Shown here piece by piece: positions 58,501-60,000 of a stretch of DNA of 60,000 bases. The notes beneath the pieces are model-generated. The model worked only from the letters and a program-made list of their open reading frames with translations, was not told the origin of the DNA and did no database searches. Each line of letters begins with the position of its first letter. The first letter of the stretch is position 1. Both the position numbers and the translations under genes were made by a program. Origin of the DNA: Antedon mediterranea (taxonomy: Eukaryota > Echinodermata > Crinoidea > Comatulida > Antedonidae); the NCBI RefSeq assembly GCF_964355755.1, contig NC_092673.1, positions 30,201,001 to 30,261,000 on the forward strand. Direction: 5' to 3'.

Positions 58501-59667
58501 TTTTGGTTTGTTAATTTGTAAATACTGCCACTGAATGTTATGATTATTATTACAAATGATATTTCTGAACATTCACTGCAGCAGGATCCAGCAATAGAGG
58601 GTGCTACTGTATATAATGTTGATTCTGTGTCAAAAGTAAATTGTTTCTACTATCGCTATTATAGCGGCTACTATATAAACATTTCTGCAATGTCTTATTT
58701 CCAGAGTAACATGGTGAACCGTGTTTTAGCATTTCAAAGGGAAGACACTTCATGTGTAACACTCTTAGCAGGGAAATGATTATGTTTGACTTTCTTATTT
58801 TCTGGAATATGAAAATGTTTAACTGCAAGCTGTTACTCAAACAATTCTTTACTTCATATCAAATGATAAACAATACTGAACTACAAAAAAAAGCGCTGAA
58901 ACACCGGTTCTCGTCAGATCATCGAAGTTTAGCAACGTTGGGTGCGGTTGTGTTCTGGATGATCCAAGTGTATATAAAAAGTTTAGTATTAATATGTGCA
59001 GTGCTGTCTACATAAACTAAAGCGCAGAAAAAAACAAACAAGTTTTTGGCTTACCTCTTTGTCCAAGTTTGGCTTCTGACACGCATCTACCCGTCTTTCG
59101 ATGGTCTTCAGGTAGTTCAGGATCTTCTGAGCTTGTGAATTGCTGTCGGCTACCTCTGCTTTGATCTTTACTTGGGTGTTGGTTAACCATCGGGTGAGTT
59201 TCTCAATAAATGTCAGGTCAAATAAGTGATTCTTAAATCTGAAATTTTTCAAAAGGCTTCTTTATTAAGTTATTTTAGAGAAATGAAATATTAGAAGTAA
59301 GCAATGCTTGTAAGCAAAACAATTAATAAGTAAACAATGGGCCTTAAAGATGTATTTAGACACGAAATAATATTGTAGACATCCACAAGCATAGATTATT
59401 TACAAGATAGACTCTCCTACTTTATGTTACACAAAATGGAGGTAAGATTGCCCTTGTCTGGTCTTTATATCAATAAAAGACATAGATTACCTGTCTTCAA
59501 ACTTGGTAGCAATCTCCGAAGCTTGCTGTAGACGTCTGGATTCCATCCCTTCAAGGTCTGCCATGACAAACCCTTCTGATGAATCAATTTTGGTGGCAAG
59601 CTTTTCCAACCGTTTCTTGTAACCATCAGTCTCTTCCGGACAAAAGTTACCTCCATCAGAAAACAAT
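19386..59667 (-). CDS. CCDC180: CCDC180-like coiled-coil protein, last 14 exons (spliced)
   Basis: Whole-gene entry; exons are listed separately. Fourteen exons with AG acceptors and GT donors join in frame at all 13 junctions to give 653 codons and a stop. The product is hydrophilic, rich in Lys/Glu/Gln, and mainly helical or coiled-coil, with a Ser/Pro-rich disordered middle (exons 5-6). No membrane segment or catalytic motif is seen. I recognise CCDC180 (about 1,700 residues in human) from phrases near the C-terminus: LTNTQVKIKAEVADSNSQ, PNLDKE, VPALIISEVFKEH, LRPTLGHP, LLTVDDI and DLTASITTAKTT. This recall is from memory, without alignment. The family's function is unknown; vertebrate expression is reported mostly in testis and ciliated tissue. 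The N-terminal part lies beyond position 60000. Introns range from 0.2 to 11.3 kb and are full of repeats. Additional phase 0 exons could be hidden in the 8.3-kb intron 2. Confidence 0.75.
20281..20384 (-). mobile_element. MITE family A, copy 4 (one end lost)
   Basis: GTGACGTGCCTAAATATCGT, AGTGATACGCCCAAATATGG and ATGACATCATTATGTCCATA lead to the terminus CATAAAGTTTGATAGTGTAG ACAGAGCT. Same orientation as copy 3. Confidence 0.75.
20990..21060 (+). mobile_element. tRNA-derived SINE head (family T)
   Basis: GGCACTGTAGCTTGGTGCTT (A-box-like) followed at tRNA-like distance by CTGGGTTCAACTCCTGGC (B-box-like). Two copies of the same design lie on the minus strand at 45265-45372 and 48110-48215. 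The body after the head is not recognised. Confidence 0.55.
21530..21650 (-). mobile_element. SINE family S, central fragment
   Basis: GGACCAGTACCCTGAGGTAA, CCCCTACTCTTCCGAAAGAT and CCTGGGTTCT match the middle of the full-length SINE at 44179-44566. Head and tail are not seen. Confidence 0.6.
22199..22434 (-). CDS. CCDC180: CCDC180-like gene, exon 13
   Basis: 236 bp: 2 + 78 codons, ending in phase 0. Acceptor AATTTGTTTGTAG, donor TTTAAG|GTAGAT. The peptide opens VEKKKLKTSALIRRKRADMA, then LEDDEYEPLIQRGSKVWSGL, and ends with DLTASITTAKTTLGHRNLIT TRDVAFK. The basic start could act in nuclear targeting or binding, but this is only a guess. The plus-strand frame 22161-22343 is its shadow. Confidence 0.9.
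22627..22738 (-). CDS. CCDC180: CCDC180-like gene, exon 12
   Basis: 112 bp: 37 codons plus one base. Acceptor CCAATTAG (short pyrimidine tract), donor GGAA|GTAAGT. The peptide TCAFDLGSDFISKLATVSEQ continues VLLLFDKLLTVDDILTG, an amphipathic helix ending in the LLTVDDI signature. The split codon A|GA gives Arg with exon 13. Confidence 0.9.
23548..23669 (+). mobile_element. MITE family A, copy 5
   Basis: AGCTCTGTCTACACTATCAA, then ACTTTATGTGACAACC, GATGTGCCCATTATGGACAT, GATGATGTCATATCACTACC and CATATTTGGGCATATCACTA. The right terminus is missing. Confidence 0.8.
23671..23692 (+). mobile_element. MITE family A, solitary left terminus
   Basis: AGCTCTGTCTACACTATCAA follows copy 5 after two bases, so two copies were once adjacent, or the right end was replaced by a second left end. 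Confidence 0.65.
24471..25352 (+). CDS. Class A GPCR, melanocortin/MECA-like orphan, intronless
   Basis: 293 residues with seven hydrophobic segments. The start is fixed by an in-frame TAA at 24456-24458, twelve bases before the ATG. Landmarks: N31 in TM1 (EN instead of GN), D59 in TM2 (LTLTDVLAN), DRG at 107-109 in place of DRY, P215 in TM6 within CFSPP (Phe where Trp is usual), and NPMIY at 249-253. The position normally held by the TM3 cysteine is Lys83. TM4 and TM5 are joined by a very short loop without cysteine. Short loop, no TM3 cysteine, and FNYDVIVTIKR after TM3 resemble melanocortin and related MECA receptors. N4 (NSS) may be glycosylated; C267 and C271 may be palmitoylated. The receptor would act at the plasma membrane through G proteins; the ligand is unknown. 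AATAAA at 25613-25618 may end the transcript. Confidence 0.85.
   Translation: MTDNSSTDGSVHSGNYQFFTAPISAFIAIENIIVVVIIGCTRRLWKKQNIFIVSLTLTDVLANLFLFLHFTVEHNSLNVLHSKVSILTLYCALCNTSILTLAAVAVDRGIAIVWAPFNYDVIVTIKRCIIVCILNGLIPAIIFILVDETYITIVFPIIYFVSLSLITFVYCKIYWSLNRQNRLVLQQNKNELERSKKLLKTFLILIFVFFICFSPPAVYLALYTCGLTEYNGDFANVGIIIGNTNALLNPMIYWWRLKDFRSVVSQCITRCRGTLENTVHSSNSISPVMSSET
25683..25820 (-). CDS. CCDC180: CCDC180-like gene, exon 11
   Basis: 138 bp, 46 codons, phase 0 at both ends. Acceptor CTATTTTTAG; donor AAAG|GTACCA, which is weak. The peptide IDHKTLLRPTLGHPHQASKL continues AELCESESTRHNEYIDGVEK. LRPTLGHP followed by LxxLCxxExxRxxEY is a strong family-like signature. The 3' end of the nested GPCR gene (plus strand) is 330 bp away, so transcripts of the two genes may overlap here. 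Confidence 0.88.
25821..26628 (-). other. Intron 10 of the CCDC180-like gene
   Basis: 808 bp. Its right half is a LINE 3' remnant in the same orientation (26142-26577). The left half has no feature. Confidence 0.7.
26142..26577 (-). mobile_element. LINE 3' remnant with frameshifted RT C-terminus
   Basis: The minus strand gives NEYIKTSERCPGKLLRWNSK and, after a frame change, RLWEQIPNDIKDSQTISIFK AALTKHY and a stop near 26287. This is the usual end of LINE polymerase frames (LWxxIPxxIKxSxSIxxFK). It is followed by a 3' UTR ending with a TTATTCGGTCATCAATG-type tail on the plus strand, the same as at 11028-11191. The frameshift shows it is dead. Confidence 0.8.
26629..26789 (-). CDS. CCDC180: CCDC180-like gene, exon 10
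   Basis: 161 bp: 2 + 53 codons, ending in phase 0. Acceptor TTCCTATTCAG, donor CAGAGG|GTTAGT. The peptide FRGQLERAEKSTSNVPALII continues SEVFKEHRGLFAGKRADLDN and ends RWEKQR. The VPALIISEVFKEH block is one of the clearest CCDC180-like signatures and probably belongs to the conserved C-terminal domain (DUF4456 in Pfam, from memory). Confidence 0.9.
28175..30647 (+). repeat. 25-bp minisatellite, about 98 units
   Basis: The unit is ATTGTATAATTCATG then TAGGATATCC. Variants: CTTTG or CAATTG in place of CATTG, ATGTTGGTGATCC, and an ACAGT insertion (ATGTACAGTAGGATATCC). Variants are interspersed rather than graded, which suggests repeated local block duplication. It lies in intron 9, ending about 340 bp from exon 9. 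Confidence 0.97.
30822..30850. repeat. Perfect short hairpin
   Basis: AAAACCTTAAGT, loop GAAGA, ACTTAAGGTTTT. Twelve paired bases. It may be a remnant of a foldback element. Confidence 0.7.
30986..31130 (-). CDS. CCDC180: CCDC180-like gene, exon 9
   Basis: 145 bp: 48 codons plus one base. Acceptor TTGACATTTCAG, donor CAAG|GTAAGA. The peptide begins MYYRQKGLRPPTRPQAIHET and continues FELCADMIVSKLQSYYTQAD; helical, with a conserved-looking RPPTRP turn. It follows exon 8 as TTAD|MYYR. The methionine is internal and not a start. The split codon G|AA gives Glu with exon 10. Confidence 0.9.
31131..32601 (-). other. Intron 8 of the CCDC180-like gene
   Basis: 1.5 kb. It contains one inverted-repeat element (31980-32124) and a short CCTACCTACCTACCT run near 32515, which actually lies just inside the donor side. 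The rest is AT-rich without features. Confidence 0.6.
31980..32124. mobile_element. Inverted-repeat (MITE-like) element, GGCCAA termini
   Basis: Left end GGCCAATTCAGACAGCGTCG; right end, read inverted, GGCCAACTCGGACAACGTTG. The core repeats short GTCGTC/CTTG blocks. 145 bp in total. A target duplication could not be called. Confidence 0.75.
32602..32668 (-). CDS. CCDC180: CCDC180-like gene, exon 8
   Basis: 67 bp: one base plus 22 codons, ending in phase 0. Acceptor GTGTAAATTAG, donor GAT|GTAAGT. The peptide HFLATILRILQESLDGLLTT AD is an amphipathic helix. It starts the C-terminal conserved helical domain. Confidence 0.87.
32898..33002 (+). repeat. Two-copy direct repeat, 56-bp period
   Basis: CTACTGTTGCATGGTACTGT and CTACTGTTACATGGTATTAT each run into AGTATAGTATAACCCCTATT CATTTAATA. 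Confidence 0.85.
33459..34676 (-). mobile_element. 5'-truncated Tx1/L1-like LINE with poly(A) and target duplication
   Basis: Minus-strand insertion of about 1.2 kb. The 3' poly(A) is the T-run at 33459-33476 on the plus strand. Perfect 10-bp direct repeats CGACACACTT flank it at 33449-33458 and 34677-34686. The coding end of the element is at 34306-34596. Its 3' UTR holds two tandem copies of a block of roughly 280 bp, each starting CAAAGACG and ending with a CTCCACAGTTTC-containing stretch. Confidence 0.85.
34306..34596 (-). pseudogene. C-terminal end of a Tx1/L1-like LINE polymerase frame
   Basis: 96 codons. RFLQFRFIHIILFTNKLLHR then DDKCSICGKEKKTKKTVEFL and KLWDDVFYW match the usual C-terminus of L1/Tx1-clade proteins: a QFRxIHxILxTN helix, a CxxC half of a zinc-knuckle-like motif, then an LWxxxxxW end. 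The expected second half of the zinc motif (HLFxxC) is degraded to FLIRSG. All catalytic parts are absent because the element is 5'-truncated. Confidence 0.75.
35194..35824 (+). repeat. Direct duplication interrupted in one copy by a MITE
   Basis: CTCAGGAGTGAAGATGTAGA occurs at 35194 and 35605. Both copies continue through TCAAGAAGCTCAACAGTTCT, AAAATGGTTGTACATTCAAA, GACTTTCC and AAACAAAAACTCTCT. Copy 1 contains the insertion at 35363-35542 and copy 2 does not. Confidence 0.9.
35363..35542. mobile_element. MITE family B, complete copy with TA target duplication
   Basis: 180 bp. Left end CAGCGTGGTTCCCACTAGCG; right end inverted AGCTTGGTTCCCACTAGAAC. Internal arms ACGCAACGCAAG and CTTGCGTTGCGT also pair. 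TA flanks both sides (35361-35362 and 35543-35544). The neighbouring empty copy reads TTTCCTAATACTG with one TA (35765-35766), so TA is the duplicated target. A 2-bp TA target is the mark of Tc1/mariner-type transposition. Confidence 0.9.
36437..36514 (-). CDS. CCDC180: CCDC180-like gene, exon 7
   Basis: 78 bp: 1 + 25 codons + 2 bases. Acceptor CTTTTTTTTTTAG, donor GAAGT|GTAAGT. The peptide HQRNKNHTLKFDPKYYVFGE ends KPELE. The FDPKYYVFGEKPE wording is a conserved-looking block after the disordered linker. The split codon GT|A gives Val with exon 8. Confidence 0.88.
37191..37500 (+). mobile_element. SINE family S, diverged copy
   Basis: Head GAGTGAGTGGCCAAGCGGTT is a tRNA A-box region. Later GTTCTGGTGGTAGCATGAGT, TTCTTTCGGAATGAGTACGG and ACACAGCCACTGTC match the sense strand of the SINE at 44179-44566. 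The B box is degraded. Confidence 0.7.
38194..38353 (-). mobile_element. MITE family A, copy 6 (both termini present)
   Basis: 160 bp from AGCTCTGTCTACATTATCAA to TTTGATAGTAGACAGAGCT. The termini are inverted repeats of about 30 bp. The core has three ATATGGTA/ATATGCCC units and ATGACATCATCATGTCC. This is the best-preserved copy and defines the family. No coding capacity. Confidence 0.88.
38677..40246. mobile_element. 1.6-kb repeat element with 177-bp internal period and AGTTATCCGC ends
   Basis: AGTTATCCGC at 38677 is mirrored by GCGGATAACT ending at 40246. Inside, TGACGTCA palindromes lie at 39100, 39277 and 39454, exactly 177 bp apart, with a fourth at 40047. GATGCGC plus TGTGATGA blocks recur about 356 bp apart (39021, 39377). 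The right part is rich in GCGC. A hairpin ACTCGTCA-CTT-TGACGAGT adjoins the left end (38657-38675). No coding frame. Confidence 0.6.
40215..40246. repeat. Perfect 32-bp palindrome
   Basis: AGTTATCCGCTTGGTA followed directly by its exact reverse complement, with no loop. It forms the right end of the repeat element above. Confidence 0.95.
40719..41020 (+). repeat. T-rich minisatellite, about 17-22-bp units
   Basis: About fifteen imperfect units of TTTTTTTATCTGTACAACG. Overlapping Phe/Ser/Val-rich frames come from the repeat. Confidence 0.9.
41689..42464. mobile_element. Non-autonomous DNA transposon with 20-35-bp inverted termini
   Basis: Left end AAGCCTGTTTTCCTGTCGAC; right end inverted is identical over these 20 bases, then both continue with GTCGACGCTATC-like wording. 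The flanks can be read as TAA on both sides (a 3-bp target duplication) if the terminus is AGCCTG. The core (CGACGTCGTCGTAACG) has no transposase frame; the 75-codon frame at 41710-41937 is unsupported. Confidence 0.8.
42591..42803 (+). repeat. 44-bp minisatellite, five units
   Basis: Unit AAGGTGGCAACCTCCAAAAG, GCAAGCCTGAGTGGGAGGAG, TCAG. Unit two lacks CTGA. The units are nearly identical, so this is a recent expansion. GGTGGCAACCTCC inside each unit is nearly self-complementary. Confidence 0.97.
44179..44566 (-). mobile_element. Full-length tRNA-derived SINE (family S)
   Basis: Minus strand. The tRNA-like head at 44564-44483 has a perfect 7-bp acceptor stem (GCGAGTG and CACTCGC), A box TGGCCGAGCGG and B-box-like GGTTCGAGGCT, with a long variable region as in Leu/Ser tRNAs. 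A body of about 260 bp follows (AACCTAGTACATCTTTCGAG, GTAGGGGGTTACCCCGGTGT). The tail is an (AAATA)n run (44179-44223). Pol III promoter boxes look intact. Diverged relatives lie at 37191-37500 and 21530-21650. Confidence 0.85.
45265..45372 (-). mobile_element. tRNA-derived SINE head (family T), minus strand
   Basis: Read on the minus strand: TATAGCTTGGTGGTTAACGT (A-box-like) then AGGTTCCAGGTTCAGTCCTG (B-box-like GGTTCAGTCC). Same design as 20990-21060. Confidence 0.6.
47021..47286 (+). mobile_element. tRNA-derived SINE with conserved-looking central part
   Basis: Head GTTGGGTGTAGGGCGCAGTG and B box ATGGGTTCGATTCAAAC. The body carries CACCCAGGTGTACAAATGAA then TACCTGGTAAGG, and the end ATTAATACAGTGCATTAGGC ACTTTATTATTTATTTATAT. 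The ACCxGGTGTxxAAATGxxTACCTGG wording is widespread in metazoan SINEs as I recall, but I do not assign a named domain. Confidence 0.7.
47291..47403 (+). rRNA. 5S rRNA-like sequence, probably a 5S-derived SINE or pseudogene
   Basis: It follows 5S rRNA along its length: TATGGCCTTACTAGGTTGAA, ACACCGGTTCTCGTCAGATC, ACTGAAGTTAAGCAACATTG, GGCCCGGTTAGAGCTTGGAT, GGGAGACCATCCAGGAATAC, TGGGTTCTGT. The C-box-like GGATGGGAGACC is intact. The first bases and the pairing 3' end (GTAGGC) are altered, a 75-bp foreign tail with an ATAATAATATTATTATT run follows, and it is a lone copy. A functional gene is therefore unlikely. Confidence 0.75.
47795..47960 (-). CDS. CCDC180: CCDC180-like gene, exon 6 (Ser/Pro/Lys-rich)
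   Basis: 166 bp: 2 + 54 codons + 2 bases. Acceptor TTTTCTGTAG; donor CAGC|GTAAGT. The peptide runs FPKPPGTQSSLVDDSKSKSS, then RPHTKPTDKDRLKLMSSRRS and APSIDNPRKSGS: basic, disordered, with many possible phosphorylation sites. The opposite-strand frame 47729-47938 is a shadow of it. Confidence 0.85.
47961..49364 (-). other. Intron 5 of the CCDC180-like gene
   Basis: 1.4 kb with a tRNA-derived SINE fragment at 48110-48215. The 63-codon frame at 48818-49009 (plus) has no domain. Otherwise featureless AT-rich DNA. Confidence 0.65.
48110..48215 (-). mobile_element. tRNA-derived SINE head (family T), decayed
   Basis: Minus strand: GAGTTGTAGCTTGGCAGTTG, CTTAG, then GTGGTTTCAAATCCTGTCAG. A- and B-box-like parts match the family at 20990-21060 and 45265-45372. 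Confidence 0.55.
49365..49417 (-). CDS. CCDC180: CCDC180-like gene, exon 5 (53 bp)
   Basis: A microexon-sized piece: 1 + 17 codons + 1 base. Acceptor TTTTTATGTTAG; donor GTATGT. It codes SQRIKARLDSGQDEDQK, and only this frame is open and fits the phases of exons 4 and 6. The split codon A|GG gives Arg with exon 6. Confidence 0.82.
49418..49862 (-). other. Intron 4 of the CCDC180-like gene
   Basis: 445 bp. About a third is the decayed GTGTCCCC-type repeat at 49665-49830. Nothing else is recognised. Confidence 0.7.
49665..49830 (+). repeat. Decayed repeat with GTGTCCCC/GGGGACAC wording
   Basis: GAGGCCCTATTACGGGGACA, AGTGACCCCTTAGAATAGGG, GTGTCTCCTGCAGTGTC and AAGTGTTCTCTTAATAGATT are alternating-strand versions of one motif. 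Related remnants lie at 17580-17760. Confidence 0.5.
49863..50113 (-). CDS. CCDC180: CCDC180-like gene, exon 4
   Basis: 251 bp, 83 codons plus two bases. Acceptor TTTTCTAATCAG; donor CTCTC|GTAAGT. The peptide opens QITSWELLDSLQDIFKSFDD, a helical segment, then a Gln/Pro/Ala/Gly-rich stretch (HQQPPPSATLQ, QAEAQQQVVPVTKAGKAQ), and ends IGLIKNIL. The split codon TC|A joins exon 5 as Ser. An open frame on the opposite strand (49869-50117) is its shadow. Confidence 0.87.
50114..50651 (-). other. Intron 3 of the CCDC180-like gene
   Basis: 538 bp. The part next to the exon 3 donor is a degenerate minisatellite (50405-50640). The remainder is AT-rich with no assigned feature. Confidence 0.7.
50405..50640 (+). 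repeat. Degenerate minisatellite, about 40-45-bp units
   Basis: Five to six units of the pattern TATGTTTGTTAGTTGCTAGG TAACAAACACTGATACC. It borders the donor of exon 3 in intron 3. Confidence 0.8.
50652..50717 (-). CDS. CCDC180: CCDC180-like gene, exon 3 (Ser/Thr-rich)
   Basis: 66 bp, exactly 22 codons, phase 0 at both ends. Acceptor TTCTTTGACAG; donor GAT|GTAAGT. The peptide TSFSTLTSTVPTISTSNSTA is low-complexity and probably a flexible linker. It is supported by good splice sites and by fitting the frame, but with no conserved motif it is the least certain exon. Skipping it would not shift the frame. Confidence 0.65.
51230..51842. mobile_element. Repeat bounded by CTCCGCC/GGCGGAG, containing a tRNA-like head
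   Basis: Left GAGAGTACAAACCTCCGCC is mirrored by the right-hand CTCCTTGGCGGAGGT. Inside is a tRNA-like stretch (51371-51440: GTGTGGTGTAATGGTTATGT and CTGGTTCAAGTCCCACTGAG), then TGACCTTGACCTATGACC and TTTGGTTAGAATCGGATAAA AACTGTGGCCTCCAGGCTGT, then a CA repeat (51752-51800). This wording recurs widely in marine invertebrate genomes, from memory. No coding frame. Confidence 0.65.
52131..52175 (+). mobile_element. Single terminus of the 18661-19260 element family
   Basis: GAGCTTTTGATTTGCGACGA then AAGACCTAGG matches the left end at 18661. The opposite end is absent. Confidence 0.6.
53975..54195 (+). repeat. 100-bp tandem repeat, 2.2 units
   Basis: TATTGATTGATGAAGCAGAT at 53991 and 54091; the units run through TGATATAAGGATGTTTGCAA and ACTAGTACCATGATAGAAA with only a few differences. 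Confidence 0.93.
55106..56840 (+). repeat. Large GATG/GACA minisatellite region (41-bp then about 36-bp units)
   Basis: Eight near-identical 41-bp units, GATGATTTTGCTGACATTGA TGGTGACAATTATGGTGTGG T, occupy 55106-55440. They are followed by many imperfect units of GACATTGATGGTGACAATGT TGGCATGGTGATGTTGAT, interrupted at about 56180-56355 by unique AT-rich DNA. The long His/Cys/Thr-rich frames on the minus strand (55340-56878) are repeat translations. Confidence 0.93.
56966..57275 (+). repeat. 15-bp tandem array, about 21 units
   Basis: Perfect units of GATGTTGGTGACAAT; the last few read TATGTTGGTGACAAT. All six frames stay open (GDNDV, MLVTM, LSPTS, IIVTN), and none is supported as a gene. Confidence 0.97.
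58196..58362. mobile_element. Inverted-repeat element with ATTGAAAATATT ends
   Basis: Left end ATTGAAAATATTGTTTTTTT, CAAACCAATAATTAGTAAAA; right end mirrors it (TTAATTATTGGTTTG, AATATTTTCAAT). The core includes CAGTTTCGCTGTCCTGATCG GACAGCTTCTTCAGAAATAA. 167 bp; flanks T-rich or TA. Confidence 0.8.
58895..58968 (+). rRNA. 5S rRNA-like fragment (pseudogene or SINE piece)
   Basis: GCTGAAACACCGGTTCTCGT, CAGATCATCGAAGTTTAGCA, ACGTTGGGTGCGGTT matches the first two thirds of 5S and the copy at 47291-47403. It breaks off at TTCTGGATGATCC, with the GGATGGGAGACC box lost. Confidence 0.7.
59055..59238 (-). CDS. CCDC180: CCDC180-like gene, exon 2
   Basis: 184 bp, one split-codon base plus 61 codons, ending in phase 0. 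Acceptor AAATTTCAG; donor GAG|GTAAGC. The peptide FKNHLFDLTFIEKLTRWLTN, TQVKIKAEVADSNSQ, PNLDKE is one of the stretches I associate with CCDC180 (TNxQVKIKxEVAxSNSQ ... PNLDKE). The first split codon joins exon 1 to give Arg. Confidence 0.88.
59491..59667 (-). CDS. CCDC180: CCDC180-like gene, exon 1 in window
   Basis: 177 bp: one base ending a split codon, 58 codons, and two bases of the next. Acceptor TTTTTTTTGTAAG before 59667; donor GTAATC at 59490. The peptide opens LFSDGGNFCPEETDGYKKRL and ends ASEIATKFEDR, a charged helical segment. The exon upstream lies outside the window, beyond a 28-bp tandem repeat. Confidence 0.85.
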
Positions 59668-59773
59668 CTTACAAAAAAAAAAACATTTGATTGCATTAAT
59701 TCATGTAGTAAAACATCAAGAAATAAAAGTTTGACAACAACATTTATATTATATTAGCAGAAAATGATAAATA

Positions 59774-60000
59774 ACATTAGTGGCACAATGACATTACAAA
59801 AACATTAGTGGCACAATGACATTACAAAAACATTAGTGGGACAATGACATTACAAAAACATTAGTGGCACAATGAGATTACAAAAACATTAGTGGGACAA
59901 TGACATTACAAAAACATTAGTGGGACAATGACATTACAAAAACATTAGTGGGACAATGACATTACAAAAACATTAGTGGGACAATGACATTACAAAAACA
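59774..60000 (+). repeat. 28-bp tandem array running off the window
   Basis: Eight or more units of ACATTAGTGGGACAATGACA TTACAAAA, with the GGCAC variant mainly in the first units. The array continues past position 60000. Confidence 0.96.

Larger units (their letters stand above)
50718..59054 (-). other. Intron 2 of the CCDC180-like gene (8.3 kb)
   Basis: Holds a 5S-like fragment (58895-58968), a foldback (58196-58362), 15-bp and 36-41-bp arrays (55106-57275), a 100-bp repeat (53975-54195), a lone MITE end (52131-52175) and a CTCCGCC-bounded element (51230-51842). Stretches 51843-53974, 54196-55105 and 57276-58195 show no exon or assigned repeat. A 15-20 bp pair of mirrored ends and an unsupported frame (52688-52933) were judged repetitive. 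Further phase 0-0 exons here cannot be excluded. Confidence 0.6.

Overview
This is an AT-rich animal genomic window, about one third G+C by eye. Genes are split by introns with GT/AG borders, and much of the rest is transposon debris and long minisatellites. It looks like a marine invertebrate deuterostome, most likely an echinoderm and possibly a crinoid. That guess rests on a 5S-rRNA-like segment whose wording resembles echinoderm 5S, on the repeat types, and on a great excess of the palindrome TAGGCCTA. Species is not proven. No bacterial, viral or CRISPR feature was seen.

The main gene is not visible as long open frames. It lies on the minus strand and fills positions 59667 to 19386. I assembled 14 coding exons by hand. 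Every exon has an AG acceptor and a GT donor, and all 13 junctions keep the reading frame. Joined, they give the last 653 codons, ending in TAA at 19388-19386, of a charged coiled-coil protein that I recognise as CCDC180-like. The 5' part of the gene lies beyond position 60000. Its introns hold most of the repeats in the window.

A complete intronless class A GPCR (24471-25352, plus strand, 293 aa) is nested antisense inside intron 11 of that gene. It resembles the melanocortin/MECA group in its very short second extracellular loop and missing TM3 cysteine. It departs from consensus at DRY, CWxP and TM4.

Left of the big gene, at 6766-7006 on the minus strand, is one exon coding the first ankyrin repeats of a TRPC-type cation channel. 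No further exon of it was found before position 1.

The rest is repeats. There are non-LTR retrotransposon remnants at 2493-3675, 11028-11191, 26142-26577 and 33459-34676, two of them with perfect 10-bp target duplications. There are several families of tRNA-derived SINEs and two 5S-rRNA-derived sequences. At least six small inverted-repeat (MITE-like) families occur, one with six copies. One MITE insertion has its empty site preserved in a neighbouring duplicate, proving a TA target duplication. Large tandem arrays have 73-, 48-, 44-, 41-, 28-, 25- and 15-bp units.
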